From assembly GCA_009377505.1 (NCBI GenBank), contig WHTX01000003.1, positions 1-48,899 of the forward strand: a stretch of DNA of 48,899 nucleotides, in the 5' to 3' direction. Positions 24,606 to 33,649 of the stretch are shown here, in pieces (the first letter of the stretch is position 1; the number at the start of each line of letters is the position of its first letter). The notes beneath the pieces are model-generated. The model saw only the letters and a list, made by a program, of their open reading frames with translations, made no database searches and was not told the DNA's origin. The stretch is from Acidimicrobiia bacterium (GTDB lineage Bacteria > Actinomycetota > Acidimicrobiia > Acidimicrobiales > CAIXPF01). The position numbers were made by a program, and so were the translations under genes.

Positions 24606-26399
24606 ATGGCCGTCACGGAACAGGACAGCGACCTCACCGCCGCCGACGTCGCCTGGGACCTCGAACCCCTCCTCGAAGGTGCCACCGTCGACGAACTGCT
24701 CGAACGGGCGGACGTCGTCACCGAGCAGCTCACCGGCCTGCGGGGCCAGGTGGCCAGGCTCGACGCCGCCGGGCTCGCGGCCGCCATGCGCTCGCTGGCC
24801 GAGCTGCAGGAGCTGTTGGGCCGCGCCGCCAACTACGCCAGCCTCCGTTTCGCCACCGACGCGCTCGACGCCGCCCGGGGCGCGCTGCTCCAGCGGGTCG
24901 AGGAGCGCGGCACCGCCATCTCCACCCGCCTGTTGTTCTTCGACCTCGAGTGGGCCGCCCTCGACGACGCCACCGCCGAAGCCCTCCTCGCGGCACCGGA
25001 ACTCGAGTTCTGCGCCCACCACCTGCGCAGCGAGCGCCGCTATCGCGCCCACCTGCTCAGCGAGCCCGAGGAGAAGGTGCTCACCGAGAAGTCGGTCACG
25101 GGGCGCAACGCCTGGGCCCGGCTCTTCGGCGAGCTGACCTCAGCCATCGACGTGCCCCTCGACGGGACGACGCTGAAGCTGGAGGAGGCCCTCTCCCGCC
25201 TCTCCCACCCCGACCGCGACGTGCGCAAGGCATCCGCCGAGGCGGTGACCCTGTCGCTCGCCCCCGGGCTGCGCACCCGGGCCTTCGTCTTCAACACGCT
25301 GCTCGCCGACAAGTCCACCGACGACCGGCTGCGCAGCTACCCGAGCTGGATCTCGTCGCGGAACCTGTCCAACGAGGCCTCCGACGATTCTGTGCAGGCC
25401 CTCGTCGACGCCGTCGTCGCCCGCTACGACATCCCCAGGCGGTGGTACCGGCTCAAGGCGCAGATCCTGGGGATCGACCAGCTCGCCGACTATGACCGCA
25501 TGGCCTCCGTGGCCGCCTCCGAGCAGCCCTTCGGTTGGGCGGCGGCGACGGACCTGGTCGTCGAGTCCTATGCCTCCTTCTCCAGCGACTTGGCCGAGGT
25601 CATCCGCCGCTTCCTCGACGAGCGCTGGATCGACGCCCCCGTGCGGCCTGGCAAGCGCCCCGGCGCGTTCTGCGCCTACACCGTGCCCAGCCACCACCCC
25701 TACGTCCTTCTCAACTGGACGGGCAAGCGGCGCGACGTGCTCACCCTCGCCCACGAGCTGGGCCACGGCGTGCACGCCTACCTCGCCCGGCCCCAGGGCG
25801 TCTACCACATGGGTACGCCGCTCACGCTGGCCGAGACGGCGTCGGTGTTCGGCGAGACGGTCACCTTCGGGCGCCTCCTCGAGGACACGACCGATCCCGG
25901 CGAGCGCCTGGCGCTCCTCGCAGAGTCCATCGAGGGCGCCATCGCCACCGTGTTCCGCCAGACGGCCATGAACCGCTTCGAGCACGCCGTGCACACCCAC
26001 CGGCGGGAGCAGGGCGAGCTGTCCATCGAGGACTTCGGCCGACACTGGGCCGACACCCAGGAGGCCATGCTCGGCGACTCGGTGCAGGTCACAGAGGGGT
26101 ACCGATCGTGGTGGTCCTACATCCCCCACTTCATCAACACGCCCGGCTACGTGTACGCGTACGCCTACGGGCAGCTACTGGCCCTCTCCGTGTACCACCA
26201 GTACCAGAGGAGTGGCGCGGCCTTCGTGCCCCAGTACCTCGAGCTGCTCTCGGCCGGCGGGTCGCGCCCGCCCGAGGAGCTCGGGCGCATCGTTGGCTGC
26301 GACCTCGCCGACCCCGGGTTCTGGGACGGGGGCATCGCCATCGTCGAGGCCCAGCTCGACGCAGCCGAGGAGGCCGCCCGGGCCGCCGGGCGCATCTGA
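24606..26399 (+). CDS. M3-family oligoendopeptidase (PepF-like)
   Basis: The 597-residue zinc metallopeptidase cleaves short peptides in the cytoplasm. The N-terminal half is the helical region of the M3 family (EKSVTGRNAWARLFGELTSA, LEEALSRLSHPDRDVRKASA). The catalytic HELGH is at residues 383-387 in DVLTLAHELGHGVHAYLARP, and the third zinc ligand Glu follows in TPLTLAETASVFGETVTFGR. PSHHPYVLLNWTGKRRD precedes it as in oligoendopeptidase F. Near the C-terminus YIPHFINTPGYVYAYAYGQL has the tyrosines that bind substrate in this family. Length matches PepF (about 600). ATG 24606 is the first in frame and fits the family start. It has no obvious partner gene; its spacer of 147 bases is shared with the divergent wall-protein gene. 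Confidence 0.94.
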   Translation: MAVTEQDSDLTAADVAWDLEPLLEGATVDELLERADVVTEQLTGLRGQVARLDAAGLAAAMRSLAELQELLGRAANYASLRFATDALDAARGALLQRVEERGTAISTRLLFFDLEWAALDDATAEALLAAPELEFCAHHLRSERRYRAHLLSEPEEKVLTEKSVTGRNAWARLFGELTSAIDVPLDGTTLKLEEALSRLSHPDRDVRKASAEAVTLSLAPGLRTRAFVFNTLLADKSTDDRLRSYPSWISSRNLSNEASDDSVQALVDAVVARYDIPRRWYRLKAQILGIDQLADYDRMASVAASEQPFGWAAATDLVVESYASFSSDLAEVIRRFLDERWIDAPVRPGKRPGAFCAYTVPSHHPYVLLNWTGKRRDVLTLAHELGHGVHAYLARPQGVYHMGTPLTLAETASVFGETVTFGRLLEDTTDPGERLALLAESIEGAIATVFRQTAMNRFEHAVHTHRREQGELSIEDFGRHWADTQEAMLGDSVQVTEGYRSWWSYIPHFINTPGYVYAYAYGQLLALSVYHQYQRSGAAFVPQYLELLSAGGSRPPEELGRIVGCDLADPGFWDGGIAIVEAQLDAAEEAARAAGRI

Positions 26400-26438
26400 G
26401 CGGCGCGGCCGGGGGGCGTCGGCGAGCGGCCGGCGGCG

Positions 26439-27443
26439 TCAGGTCCGCCAGTCGGCCAGCGTGCGCTCCTGGCGGAGCGGCTCCCCGGCCAGGTAGCGGC
26501 GGAGGTTCTCCTCGACGAAGGGCAGGTAGTGGGCGTTGGTCGTGCCGGTGTGGCCCGAGGCGTGCGGCGTCAAGGTCACCAGTGGGTGCCGCCACAAGGG
26601 GCTCGCCACCGACAGGGGCTCCGTCGAAGCGACGTCGAGCACGGCGGCAGCGGGCCGGCCGAGATCGAGGGCGGCGAGCAGCGCCTCCTCGTCCACCAGC
26701 TCGCCACGGGCCACGTTGACGAGCACCGATCCGGGGCGCATGGCGGCGAAGAAGGCGCCGTCCGCCAGGTGGCGGGTGGCGCGCGAAGCCGGCGCGCTCA
26801 GCACCACGACGTCGGCCTCGGGCACGGCGCTGAGCAGGCCGTCGGGGGTGACCACGCGGTCCACCGGCTCGTCGCCGGAGGGGTGGCGGCGCACGCCGGT
26901 CACGGTGGCCCCGAGGGCCCGGGCGCGACGGGCCACCTCTCCGCCGATGGCGCCCATGCCCACGACGAGCCAGGCCGAGCCGGCGACCTCACGGTGGCCG
27001 GTGCCCCCACGCTCCCAGCGTGACTCGGCCTGCGCGACCCGCCACTGGCCGGCGCCGAGGAACGTGTCGAGCACGGCCCAGACCACGTACTCGGCGATGG
27101 GCGAAGCCGTGCCGTGCCCCGTCGTGAGGCGGACACCGGAGCGCAGCAGCTTGCCGTACAGCTCGGTCTCGAAGCCCGCCGCGCAGGACTAGAGCCAGCG
27201 CAGCGACGGCGGCAGTGAGGCCAGATATGTGAAGAAAGGCCGGTAGGCGCCCCCTTCGACCCACAGGTCGTAGGAGCTGATGACCACCTCGGGCCGGGCC
27301 GCCTCGCCCTCGGGGGTGCCTGGCCCGCCGACGGCGCGGATCGCCCCGTCGGCGCCCATGGCCAGCCAGCCTGCCTCAGGGGCGGCTGCCCGCAGCCGCT
27401 CGGCGAAGCTCGTCCAGAGGGCCTCGGTGCACAGGATGTCCAT
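26439..27443 (-). pseudogene. D-2-hydroxyacid dehydrogenase gene with in-frame amber stop
   Basis: From ATG 27443 the frame reads MDILCTEALWTSFAERLRAA, VVISSYDLWVEGGAYRPFFT and LPPSLRWL, then TAG at 27189-27191 (codon 85). It continues in the same frame as SCAAGFETELYGKLL, TASPIAEYVVWAVLDTFL, the NAD-binding VVGMGAIGGEVARRARALGA (GxGxxG), LVNVARGELVDEEALLAAL with the catalytic Arg, DVASTEPLSV and LTPHASGHTG with the catalytic His. Both parts form one normal dehydrogenase of about 333 residues. In relatives the position of the stop is usually Gln (W-x-Q-S), so CAG to TAG is the likely change. As read, only the N-terminal piece and an unlikely internal start remain. The glycosyltransferase gene ends 10 bases upstream, implying one transcript. 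Confidence 0.8.
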
Positions 27444-27453
27444 CGCCCTGGGT

Positions 27454-28671
27454 CTACCTGGTGGCGAGCGCCGAAGCCCGCCGCTCTTCGAGCATGCGCT
27501 GGAGCACCGCGGCGAGGCGCTCCGCCGTGCGCTCGACGCGGAAGCGCTCGGCCCGTTCCCGGCCGGTCCGTCCCATGGCCGCCGCTCGCTCGGGCTCGGC
27601 GAACACGTCGGCCACGGTGCCGGCGAGGAGGGCGGCGTCCTGGCGCTCGACGAAGATCGCCGTCTCGCCCCCGACGGCGAACTCCTCGAAGGCAGGGGTG
27701 TGCACGGCCACGACGGGCTTGCCCGCCGCCATGGCCTCGAGCACGGCCATGCCGAAGCCCTCCGAGCGCGACGCGGAGATGAGCCCATCGCTCACGGCGA
27801 GCAGGTCGGCCACGTCGCCCCTGTGCCCGAGGAGCGTGACCCGGTCGGCCACCCCCTCGGCTTCCACGAGCTGTTCGAGCATGGCCCGGTTGGGGCCCTC
27901 GCCGACGAGGAGCAGGTGGGCCTCGGGGAGACGCTGGCGCAGCAGGCCCATCATGGGCACGAGCTCCTGCTGGCCCTTGAGGTCGATGAGCATGCCGACG
28001 CACAGCAGCAGCGGTCGCCGGCCCTGCACCCCGAGTGACCGGCGCAACGTCGCCGCCTGCTCTGGTCCGAGGGCGGAGCGGTAGAAGGCGTCGGGCAGGC
28101 CCGGGGGCACGAGGTCGAAGTCGGCCCCAGCCAGGCGGAGGTGGTCGGCGAAGCTGGCCGTCACCGACGCCGAGAGGGCCAGGCGCGCCGCGGTCCGGCG
28201 GATCGAGCACCAGTTCCACGGGTACAGGGCGAGCCGCTTGGCCCAGGCGAGCTCACGCCCCCGGGGCGGGGGAAAGCCCAGCAGCGGGATGGCCACCGAC
28301 ATGAACCACACCGCCACCGGGACGCGGCGGATCTCACCGGCGAGCTGGGCATAGGCGCGGTCGAGCGGAGTGTTGAGCGAGCAGATCGCCTGCACGCGCT
28401 CCCGCCCCAGGATGCGAACCATGCTCGCTACCGTGGCGGGGTGACCACTCAGAGAAGCCTTGCCGTGGGGCAAGCCGAGGACGTGGCAGGGGATGCCCGC
28501 CTCCTCGTAGCGGCCGAGCATCGGCCCGTCGCGCAGCGCGACCACCACCGGCACGAGCTCGGACTGCACCTCGCGCAGGGCGACGAGCGTGCGCAGCAGG
28601 ATCGTCTGGCCGCCGCCGATGTCGAGGTCAGGAAGCGTGAAGGCCACCGTGGTCGGCTGGTCGGCTCGCAT
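27454..28671 (-). CDS. Family 4 glycosyltransferase (group 1)
   Basis: The 405-residue product has the two-Rossmann GT-B fold. The N-terminal half has TLPDLDIGGGQTILLRTLVA, the glycine-rich acceptor-side loop, and SLNTPLDRAYAQLAG. The C-terminal half starts with RPLLLCVGMLIDLKGQQELV and has AHLLLVGEGPNRAMLEQLVE and the E-x7-E signature in SASRSEGFGMAVLEAMAAGK, which binds the nucleotide sugar. It is a retaining transferase, likely using UDP- or GDP-sugar to build a surface glycan. The ATG at 28671 follows AGGAGG at ideal spacing, so the start is secure. It diverges from the GT2 gene at 28761 across 89 bases and is followed by the broken dehydrogenase gene, so this looks like a small glycan locus. 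Confidence 0.92.
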   Translation of the reverse strand: MRADQPTTVAFTLPDLDIGGGQTILLRTLVALREVQSELVPVVVALRDGPMLGRYEEAGIPCHVLGLPHGKASLSGHPATVASMVRILGRERVQAICSLNTPLDRAYAQLAGEIRRVPVAVWFMSVAIPLLGFPPPRGRELAWAKRLALYPWNWCSIRRTAARLALSASVTASFADHLRLAGADFDLVPPGLPDAFYRSALGPEQAATLRRSLGVQGRRPLLLCVGMLIDLKGQQELVPMMGLLRQRLPEAHLLLVGEGPNRAMLEQLVEAEGVADRVTLLGHRGDVADLLAVSDGLISASRSEGFGMAVLEAMAAGKPVVAVHTPAFEEFAVGGETAIFVERQDAALLAGTVADVFAEPERAAAMGRTGRERAERFRVERTAERLAAVLQRMLEERRASALATR

Positions 28672-28760
28672 GTGTCCTCCTGGTTGGACCGATCGGCCCG
28701 GTGTGGTCTCGGCAGGGCCCGGCGTACGTTCCCGGCTCCCGCCAGACACGAGGGGCCAAG

Positions 28761-29663
28761 GTGAGCGCTCGTCCGACCATCAGCATCGGCGTGCCGGTGT
28801 ACAACGGTGAGAACTTCCTCGAGGACGCGCTGCGGTCGTTGCAGGGCCAGAGCTTCGAGGACTTCGAGGTCGTCGTCTCCGACAACGCCTCCACCGACGC
28901 CACCGGTGACATCGCCGCCCGCTTCGCCGCCGAGGACCCACGGTTCCGGTACCTGCGCAACGAACGCAACCTCGGCGCCAACCCCAACTACAACCGGACC
29001 TTCGCCCTGGCCCGCGGCGAGTACTTCCGGTGGCACGCCCACGACGACGTCTGCGAGCCCAAGTACCTCGAGCGCTGCCACGACGTGCTCGCCGCCGACC
29101 GCACCGCCGTGCTCGTGCACACCCGCACCAGCTACATCGACCGCAACGGCGACCCGCTCGTGCCCATGTCCCGGGGCTTCCTCGACCCCGACGGGTACAT
29201 CGAGCGCCTCGGCACCGACGAGGGCGCGCCCGCCCTGCTCGGCGACGCCCGGCCCCACGTGCGCCTCGACGCCATCGTGAACCGGCTGTCGGTCTTCTTC
29301 GACGTGTTCGGCCTCGCCCGCGTCGAGGACCTGCGCCGCACGCTCCTGCTGCCGAGCTACTACGGCGCCGACAAGGTGTTCCTCGCCGAGCTGGCGGTGC
29401 AGGGCCGCCTCGTCCGCCTCGACGAGCCGGGCTTCAGCCGCCGCTGCCACGCCAGCGCCTCCACCCGCAGCGCCAGCCTCAAGGACCTGGCCAAGTGGTC
29501 GGACGCCGCGCAGTCCGGTGCCGCCCTCTACCCGGCGCTGATGGTGCGGGGCTACCTCGGCGCCATCCGCAACGCCGACCTCCGACCTGGCGAGCGCCGG
29601 CGTTGCTACGCGGTGGTGGCCAAGCGGGCTGCCAACCCCTACAAGCTGCTCCGCGGCCGCTGA
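28761..29663 (+). CDS. Family 2 glycosyltransferase
   Basis: The 300-residue GT-A glycosyltransferase is paralogous to the protein at 21078-21986. It has PTISIGVPVYNGENFLEDAL (residues 5-24), VVVSDNASTDATGDIAARFA, NLGANPNYNRTFALARGEYF and the acidic HDD at residues 94-96. The C-terminal half is shared with the paralogue in outline. The GTG at 28761 follows AGGGG and places the first strand at residue 6. It diverges from the GT4 gene and is followed after 12 bases by the Asp-box lipoprotein gene, so these two are probably one operon. Donor and acceptor are unknown; the neighbours suggest a surface polysaccharide or glycolipid. Confidence 0.9.
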   Translation: MSARPTISIGVPVYNGENFLEDALRSLQGQSFEDFEVVVSDNASTDATGDIAARFAAEDPRFRYLRNERNLGANPNYNRTFALARGEYFRWHAHDDVCEPKYLERCHDVLAADRTAVLVHTRTSYIDRNGDPLVPMSRGFLDPDGYIERLGTDEGAPALLGDARPHVRLDAIVNRLSVFFDVFGLARVEDLRRTLLLPSYYGADKVFLAELAVQGRLVRLDEPGFSRRCHASASTRSASLKDLAKWSDAAQSGAALYPALMVRGYLGAIRNADLRPGERRRCYAVVAKRAANPYKLLRGR

Positions 29664-29675
29664 GCCGGCGCAGTC

Positions 29676-31882
29676 GTGCGACGTCGAACCGCCGCGCTCG
29701 CGGCCGCGGTGCTCGTCGCCGGCTGCGGCATCGGCACCGTCTCCCGCAGCGCCCCCACGCCCGGGGCCCGCGACCTCGCCCCCGCCCCCGCCCGCGAGTC
29801 AGCCGCAGCCGCCGTGCCGGCCACGGCGCGGGAAGCCCCCGTGCCCGACGTCGCCCCCCTCGAGTGGGCGCCGCTCGGCGAGCCCGGGGTCGGTGGACGC
29901 GTCACCGACGTGGCCGTCGACCCCCACCGCCCCGGCCACCTCCTCGTCGGCGGCGACCTGATCGGGGTCGGGCGCTCGACGGACGCCGGGGCGACGTGGC
30001 TGCCCACGACGGGCCTGACCAACCCCGAGGTCGGTCGGTTCACCTTCCACCCCACGAGGGAGGGCGAGGTCTGGGTAGGCACGATGGGCGGCCCGTTCGT
30101 GTCCCTCGACGGCGGCTCGACCTGGCAGGAGCGGCGCACGGGCTTCCCCGAGGTCCAGGTCGAGTACTACTCGTCGACCCGGCGAGCCCCGACCACCTGC
30201 TGGCCATCGGTGGTTCGCACCGCGAGTGGACGGCCTACGGCGACCCGGCCTGGGGCGCGGTGTGGGACTCGCACGACGGCGGCCAGACGTGGGCGCGGAT
30301 CGCCACCGTCGCTGGGGGTACCAACCTCGTCGACGGCATCTGGCTGGCCGACGGGGCCCTCCTCACGGCCGCGCTGGGCCAGGGCGTGTGGCGCTCGGAG
30401 GACGGCGGCCGGAGCTGGTTCCCCGCCGCTGCGGGCCTCCCGGCCGACATCCGCGCCCTGGCCAGCCATCCGTCTCGCCCGGGGACGATCTGGGCGGCTG
30501 CCGGCTCGCTCGGCGGGGACGGCGGGGCGACGCCCGGGGGCGTCTGGCGCTCGGATGACGGCGGCCGGAGCTGGTCGGCGTCCTCGGCCGGGCTCGATGC
30601 CAGCACCAGCGTGGACGGCAGCGCCGACCACACCGCCCGCTACCACGCCATCGCCGTGGCCCTCTCCGACCCAGCGGTGCTGATGACCTCGAACGTGGCC
30701 TTCGGCGGCGAGTCGGTCCACCGCTCGGTCGACGGTGGCACGACGTGGACCGAGGTGCTCGACGACGGCGCCTTCCGGCGCCCGGTGACGGCCTACTCGA
30801 CGCCGGTCGGGGCCGAGGCGATCGCCATCGACCCCTCCAACGCATCGCGCGCCATCCTCGGCAACGCCGAGTACCTGCTCGCCACGGCAGACGCCGGTGC
30901 GACCTGGGACGACCTCACCTCCGACCTGCGAGCTGACGGCACCTTCTCCGGCCGGGGCTACTCCGGCCTCGTGGCCAACCGTGTGGTGATCGACCCCGCC
31001 CGCCCCGAGACGGTGGTGCTCTGCGGGTTCGACGGCGCCAACCCCCTCGTCTCGATCGACGGGGGGCGGGGCTGGCGTCGCCCCCTCACCTCCTGGGACC
31101 GCTGGGGCGGCTGTCACGATGCCAGCCCGGCGAGCGACGGCGGCGGCTGGTGGGCGCTGCTCGGCCAGGCGGGCACGTTCAACGGCGTCGCCTGGTTCGA
31201 GCCCCGCAGCGGCCAGTGGCGAGGCTTCACCGGTTCCGGCCTGCCGGAACGGGGCAGCTACGTCGGTGACCTGGGCGCCATCGAGGCGGTGCAGGCTCCC
31301 GACGGCTCCCAGGTGGTCCTGGTCTCGCTCGGCGGCTCCGTGTACCGCTCGGCCGATGAGGGCTCGAGCTGGCAGGCGATCACGAACGTGCCCGCGGCGA
31401 CCGACCTCGAGGACGACCCCGGACGGCCCGGCCTGGTCCACGTCGCCACCACTGTCGGGGTGTGGTCGAGCGCCGACGCTGGCCTGCACTTCGCCCACCT
31501 GCCAGGTTCGCCCTCCGGGGCGACGCGCCTCGCCGTCACTGGCGGCGCGCTCTACGCCGTCGGCTTCCGCCAGGGCGACGCCGGCCTCCACCGGCGCACC
31601 CCCACGGGCGCCTGGGAGCGGCTGCTCGCCGATCCGCTCGTCGCCGACGTCGCCGCCGACCCCCGCGACCCCGCCCACCTCGTCGCCGTCGTGAACGACC
31701 ACCCCTACCACGATCGCATCGCCTCGGCCGGTGTGCTGCGCAGCCTCGACGGCGGGGCCACCTGGGCCCCCGAAGTGGAAGGCCTGCCCCTGACCCGCGT
31801 CGCCGCGGTGGCCTTCGACCCGGAACGCCCCGCACGGGTGATCGTGGGCACCTTCGGCCGGGGCTACTTCGTCGCCGGCTGA
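29676..31882 (+). pseudogene. Asp-box (BNR) repeat lipoprotein gene with a frameshift
   Basis: The GTG at 29676 begins a lipoprotein signal (RRRTAALAAAVLVAGC, lipobox LVAGC with Cys17), then a Pro/Ala-rich linker and beta-propeller blades. Asp-box motifs of the form D-x-G-x-x-W recur about eleven times: DAGATW, DGGSTW, DGGQTW, DGGRSW (twice), DGGTTW, DAGATW, DGGRGW, DEGSSW, DAGLHF and DGGATW. After FPEVQVEYYS at about 30170 the frame changes and continues as VDPASPDHLLAIGGSHREW to the TGA at 31880-31882. The 2207-base span is one short of a whole number of codons, so one lost base explains it. The intact protein would be about 735 residues, a surface propeller like sialidase- or Vps10-type domains, but with no catalytic residues I can assign. 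It is likely co-transcribed with the GT2 gene upstream. Confidence 0.75.
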
Positions 31883-31990
31883 CGGTTCGGCGCAGGGGGC
31901 GGGCGCGCCCGGCCCGCCCCTGCTGGCGCCCGGGTCGAACACCGTCCCTGCCCGGGTGGACGGCCCGACCTGCACCTCTACGCTGGGCCG

Positions 31991-33049
31991 GTGGCTGGGA
32001 ACCAGACGATCTCGCAGGCCCGTGACGCTCTCGAGGTGGCGAGGGCGGCGGGCGACCGCTCCGGCGAGTGCCAGGCGCTGCTCGACCTCGGCCGAGGCTA
32101 CGCCGCCGCCGGGCTGACGGTGGACGCCGCCAGCGCCTTCGAGGACGCGGCGCGCACCGCCCGTGCCATCGACGAGCCCGCCTTGCTGGCCAAGTCGCTG
32201 GCCAACGCCGGGTCCCAGCTCCACGCCTCGGGCCAGCACGAGGATGCCCTGGCGCTGTCCCGGGAGGGGGTGGCCGAGTTCCGCCGCCTCGGCGACCGGA
32301 CGGGCGAGCTGCGCACGCTCACCAATTGCGCCGTGATAGAGCAGGCCATGGGCCGGCTCGACCAGGCCAGCTCCACCGCCGACCAGGCCCTCGCCCTCGC
32401 CCGTGAGGTCGACGACCGGGGCCTGCTCCCGGCGTTGCTCGGGCTCGCCGCCGACCTCCACGTCGCCCAGGGCCGCCTCGAGGCGGCCCGAACCGCCCGC
32501 CAGCAGGCCGTCCAGGCAGCCAGGCGGAGCGGCGACGAGGCCCTGATCGGCACCCAGCTCGAAGGCCTCGGCGAGGTGCTGCTCGGGCAGTCGGCCTTCG
32601 ACGAGGCCGTGCGCGCCTACTTCGAGGCCTCCGAGGTCCACCGCCGCCGGGGCGACCTGGCCAGCCGGTACCGCTCGGTGCTCCAACTCGGCCTCATCTA
32701 CCAGCACCAGGAGCGGTGGGCGGAAGCCCGCAGCGCGCTCGGCGAGTCCCTCGAGCTCTGCGGTCGCCTCGGTGACGGCGTACGCCGGCCCTTCATCCAG
32801 GCGAGCCTGGCGAGCGCCCACCTGTGCCTGCAGGAGTGGGAGCCGGCGCGCCAGCTCGCCGGTGAAGCGGTCGAAGGCTATCGGGGCAGCGACCCCGTGG
32901 GCACGGGGCGGGCGCTGGTCTCGGTCGGCCAGGCGCTCCTAGGCCTGGGGCGGGCCGAGGAGGCCAACGTCGCCCTCGAGGAAGCCCGGGGCCTGCTGGC
33001 CGAGCGCGACCCGGGCGGGGCCGAAGTGGCCCAGAGCCTCCTGCGCTGA
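31991..33049 (+). CDS. Tetratricopeptide-repeat protein
   Basis: The 352-residue product is helical throughout and made of about eight TPR-like units with no signal or membrane span. Examples are ECQALLDLGRGYAAAGLTVD, AKSLANAGSQLHASGQHEDA, GELRTLTNCAVIEQAMGRLD, LLGLAADLHVAQGRLEAART and RSVLQLGLIYQHQERWAEAR. It resembles the TPR half of large signalling ATPases such as the protein at 44929-48492, whose repeats share RLGD and RRRGDLA-type turns, but it has no ATPase or DNA-binding domain. It presumably serves as a protein-binding scaffold. The GTG at 31991 is the first start after the upstream stop; alternatives inside the frame would cut the first repeat. It stands between the Asp-box lipoprotein gene and a convergent lipoprotein gene. 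Confidence 0.85.
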   Translation: MAGNQTISQARDALEVARAAGDRSGECQALLDLGRGYAAAGLTVDAASAFEDAARTARAIDEPALLAKSLANAGSQLHASGQHEDALALSREGVAEFRRLGDRTGELRTLTNCAVIEQAMGRLDQASSTADQALALAREVDDRGLLPALLGLAADLHVAQGRLEAARTARQQAVQAARRSGDEALIGTQLEGLGEVLLGQSAFDEAVRAYFEASEVHRRRGDLASRYRSVLQLGLIYQHQERWAEARSALGESLELCGRLGDGVRRPFIQASLASAHLCLQEWEPARQLAGEAVEGYRGSDPVGTGRALVSVGQALLGLGRAEEANVALEEARGLLAERDPGGAEVAQSLLR

Positions 33050-33102
33050 AGCTCGCCCGCAGCGCGCCCTGTGCCGGCTGCACCGGTGGGCAGCCCGTGG
33101 GC

Positions 33103-33609
33103 TCAGACCTCGGGCAGGATGCTGCTCGGCTGCTCCTCGTCGGGGAGCTTGCTGCCGGGCAGGCGCAGACGGGAGAACTCGAGCACGATCTCGACGGGCG
33201 GGTCGGGGTCGTCGGCGGTGACCTCGCCGGGCTCGACGTCCACGACCAGCGTGCGGCCCAGCCTGGTCCACACGCCGAGCAGGCCGCCGTTGCTCAGCTC
33301 CTGGGGCTCCTGGTCGACCTGCCAGCCGCCGGCCTCGAGGAGGGGCGTGTAGAAGGCCATCACCGCCGCGGCGTCGGGCAGGGGGGTCTCGAGGGTCACG
33401 GTCTGGAGCAGCGTGCGCTCCCCCGTCGCCTCCTCGAGCACCGTCGACTCGGGCGGGAAGGGCACGTCGTCGAACCTGACCTCGATGAAGCGCTCGCCGC
33501 CGATGTGGGGCTGGCTGATCGGGTCGACGTCCTGGCCGCAGCCGGCGAGGCCCAGCACGGCGGCCGTTCCCAGGATCGCCACCGCGACGCGCACCTGCTT
33601 CCGCTTCAT
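33103..33609 (-). CDS. Predicted lipoprotein of unknown function
   Basis: The 168-residue product has a basic N-terminus and hydrophobic core ending in LAGC (MKRKQVRVAVAILGTAAVLG then Cys24), a clear lipobox. The mature part has no family I recognise: DPISQPHIGGERFIEVRFDD, LQTVTLETPLPDAAAVMAFY and EAGGWQVDQEPQE, then a second half ending SSILPEV. The pattern 'AVMAFYTPLLEAGGWQV' recalls small lipoproteins that bind or compare two values, but no function can be given. ATG 33609 starts 40 bases after the stop of the CoA-transferase gene on the same strand, so read-through transcription is possible. It is exported and membrane-anchored. Confidence 0.82.
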   Translation of the reverse strand: MKRKQVRVAVAILGTAAVLGLAGCGQDVDPISQPHIGGERFIEVRFDDVPFPPESTVLEEATGERTLLQTVTLETPLPDAAAVMAFYTPLLEAGGWQVDQEPQELSNGGLLGVWTRLGRTLVVDVEPGEVTADDPDPPVEIVLEFSRLRLPGSKLPDEEQPSSILPEV

Positions 33610-33649
33610 CGAGCGTGCAGCGTAGTGAGGTCGGCGCGGCGACGGGAAC

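Noticed and set aside
27189..27191. Pyrrolysine or selenocysteine insertion
   Set aside because: TAG is not the selenocysteine codon, no pyl gene is present in the window, and the expected residue is a surface Gln.
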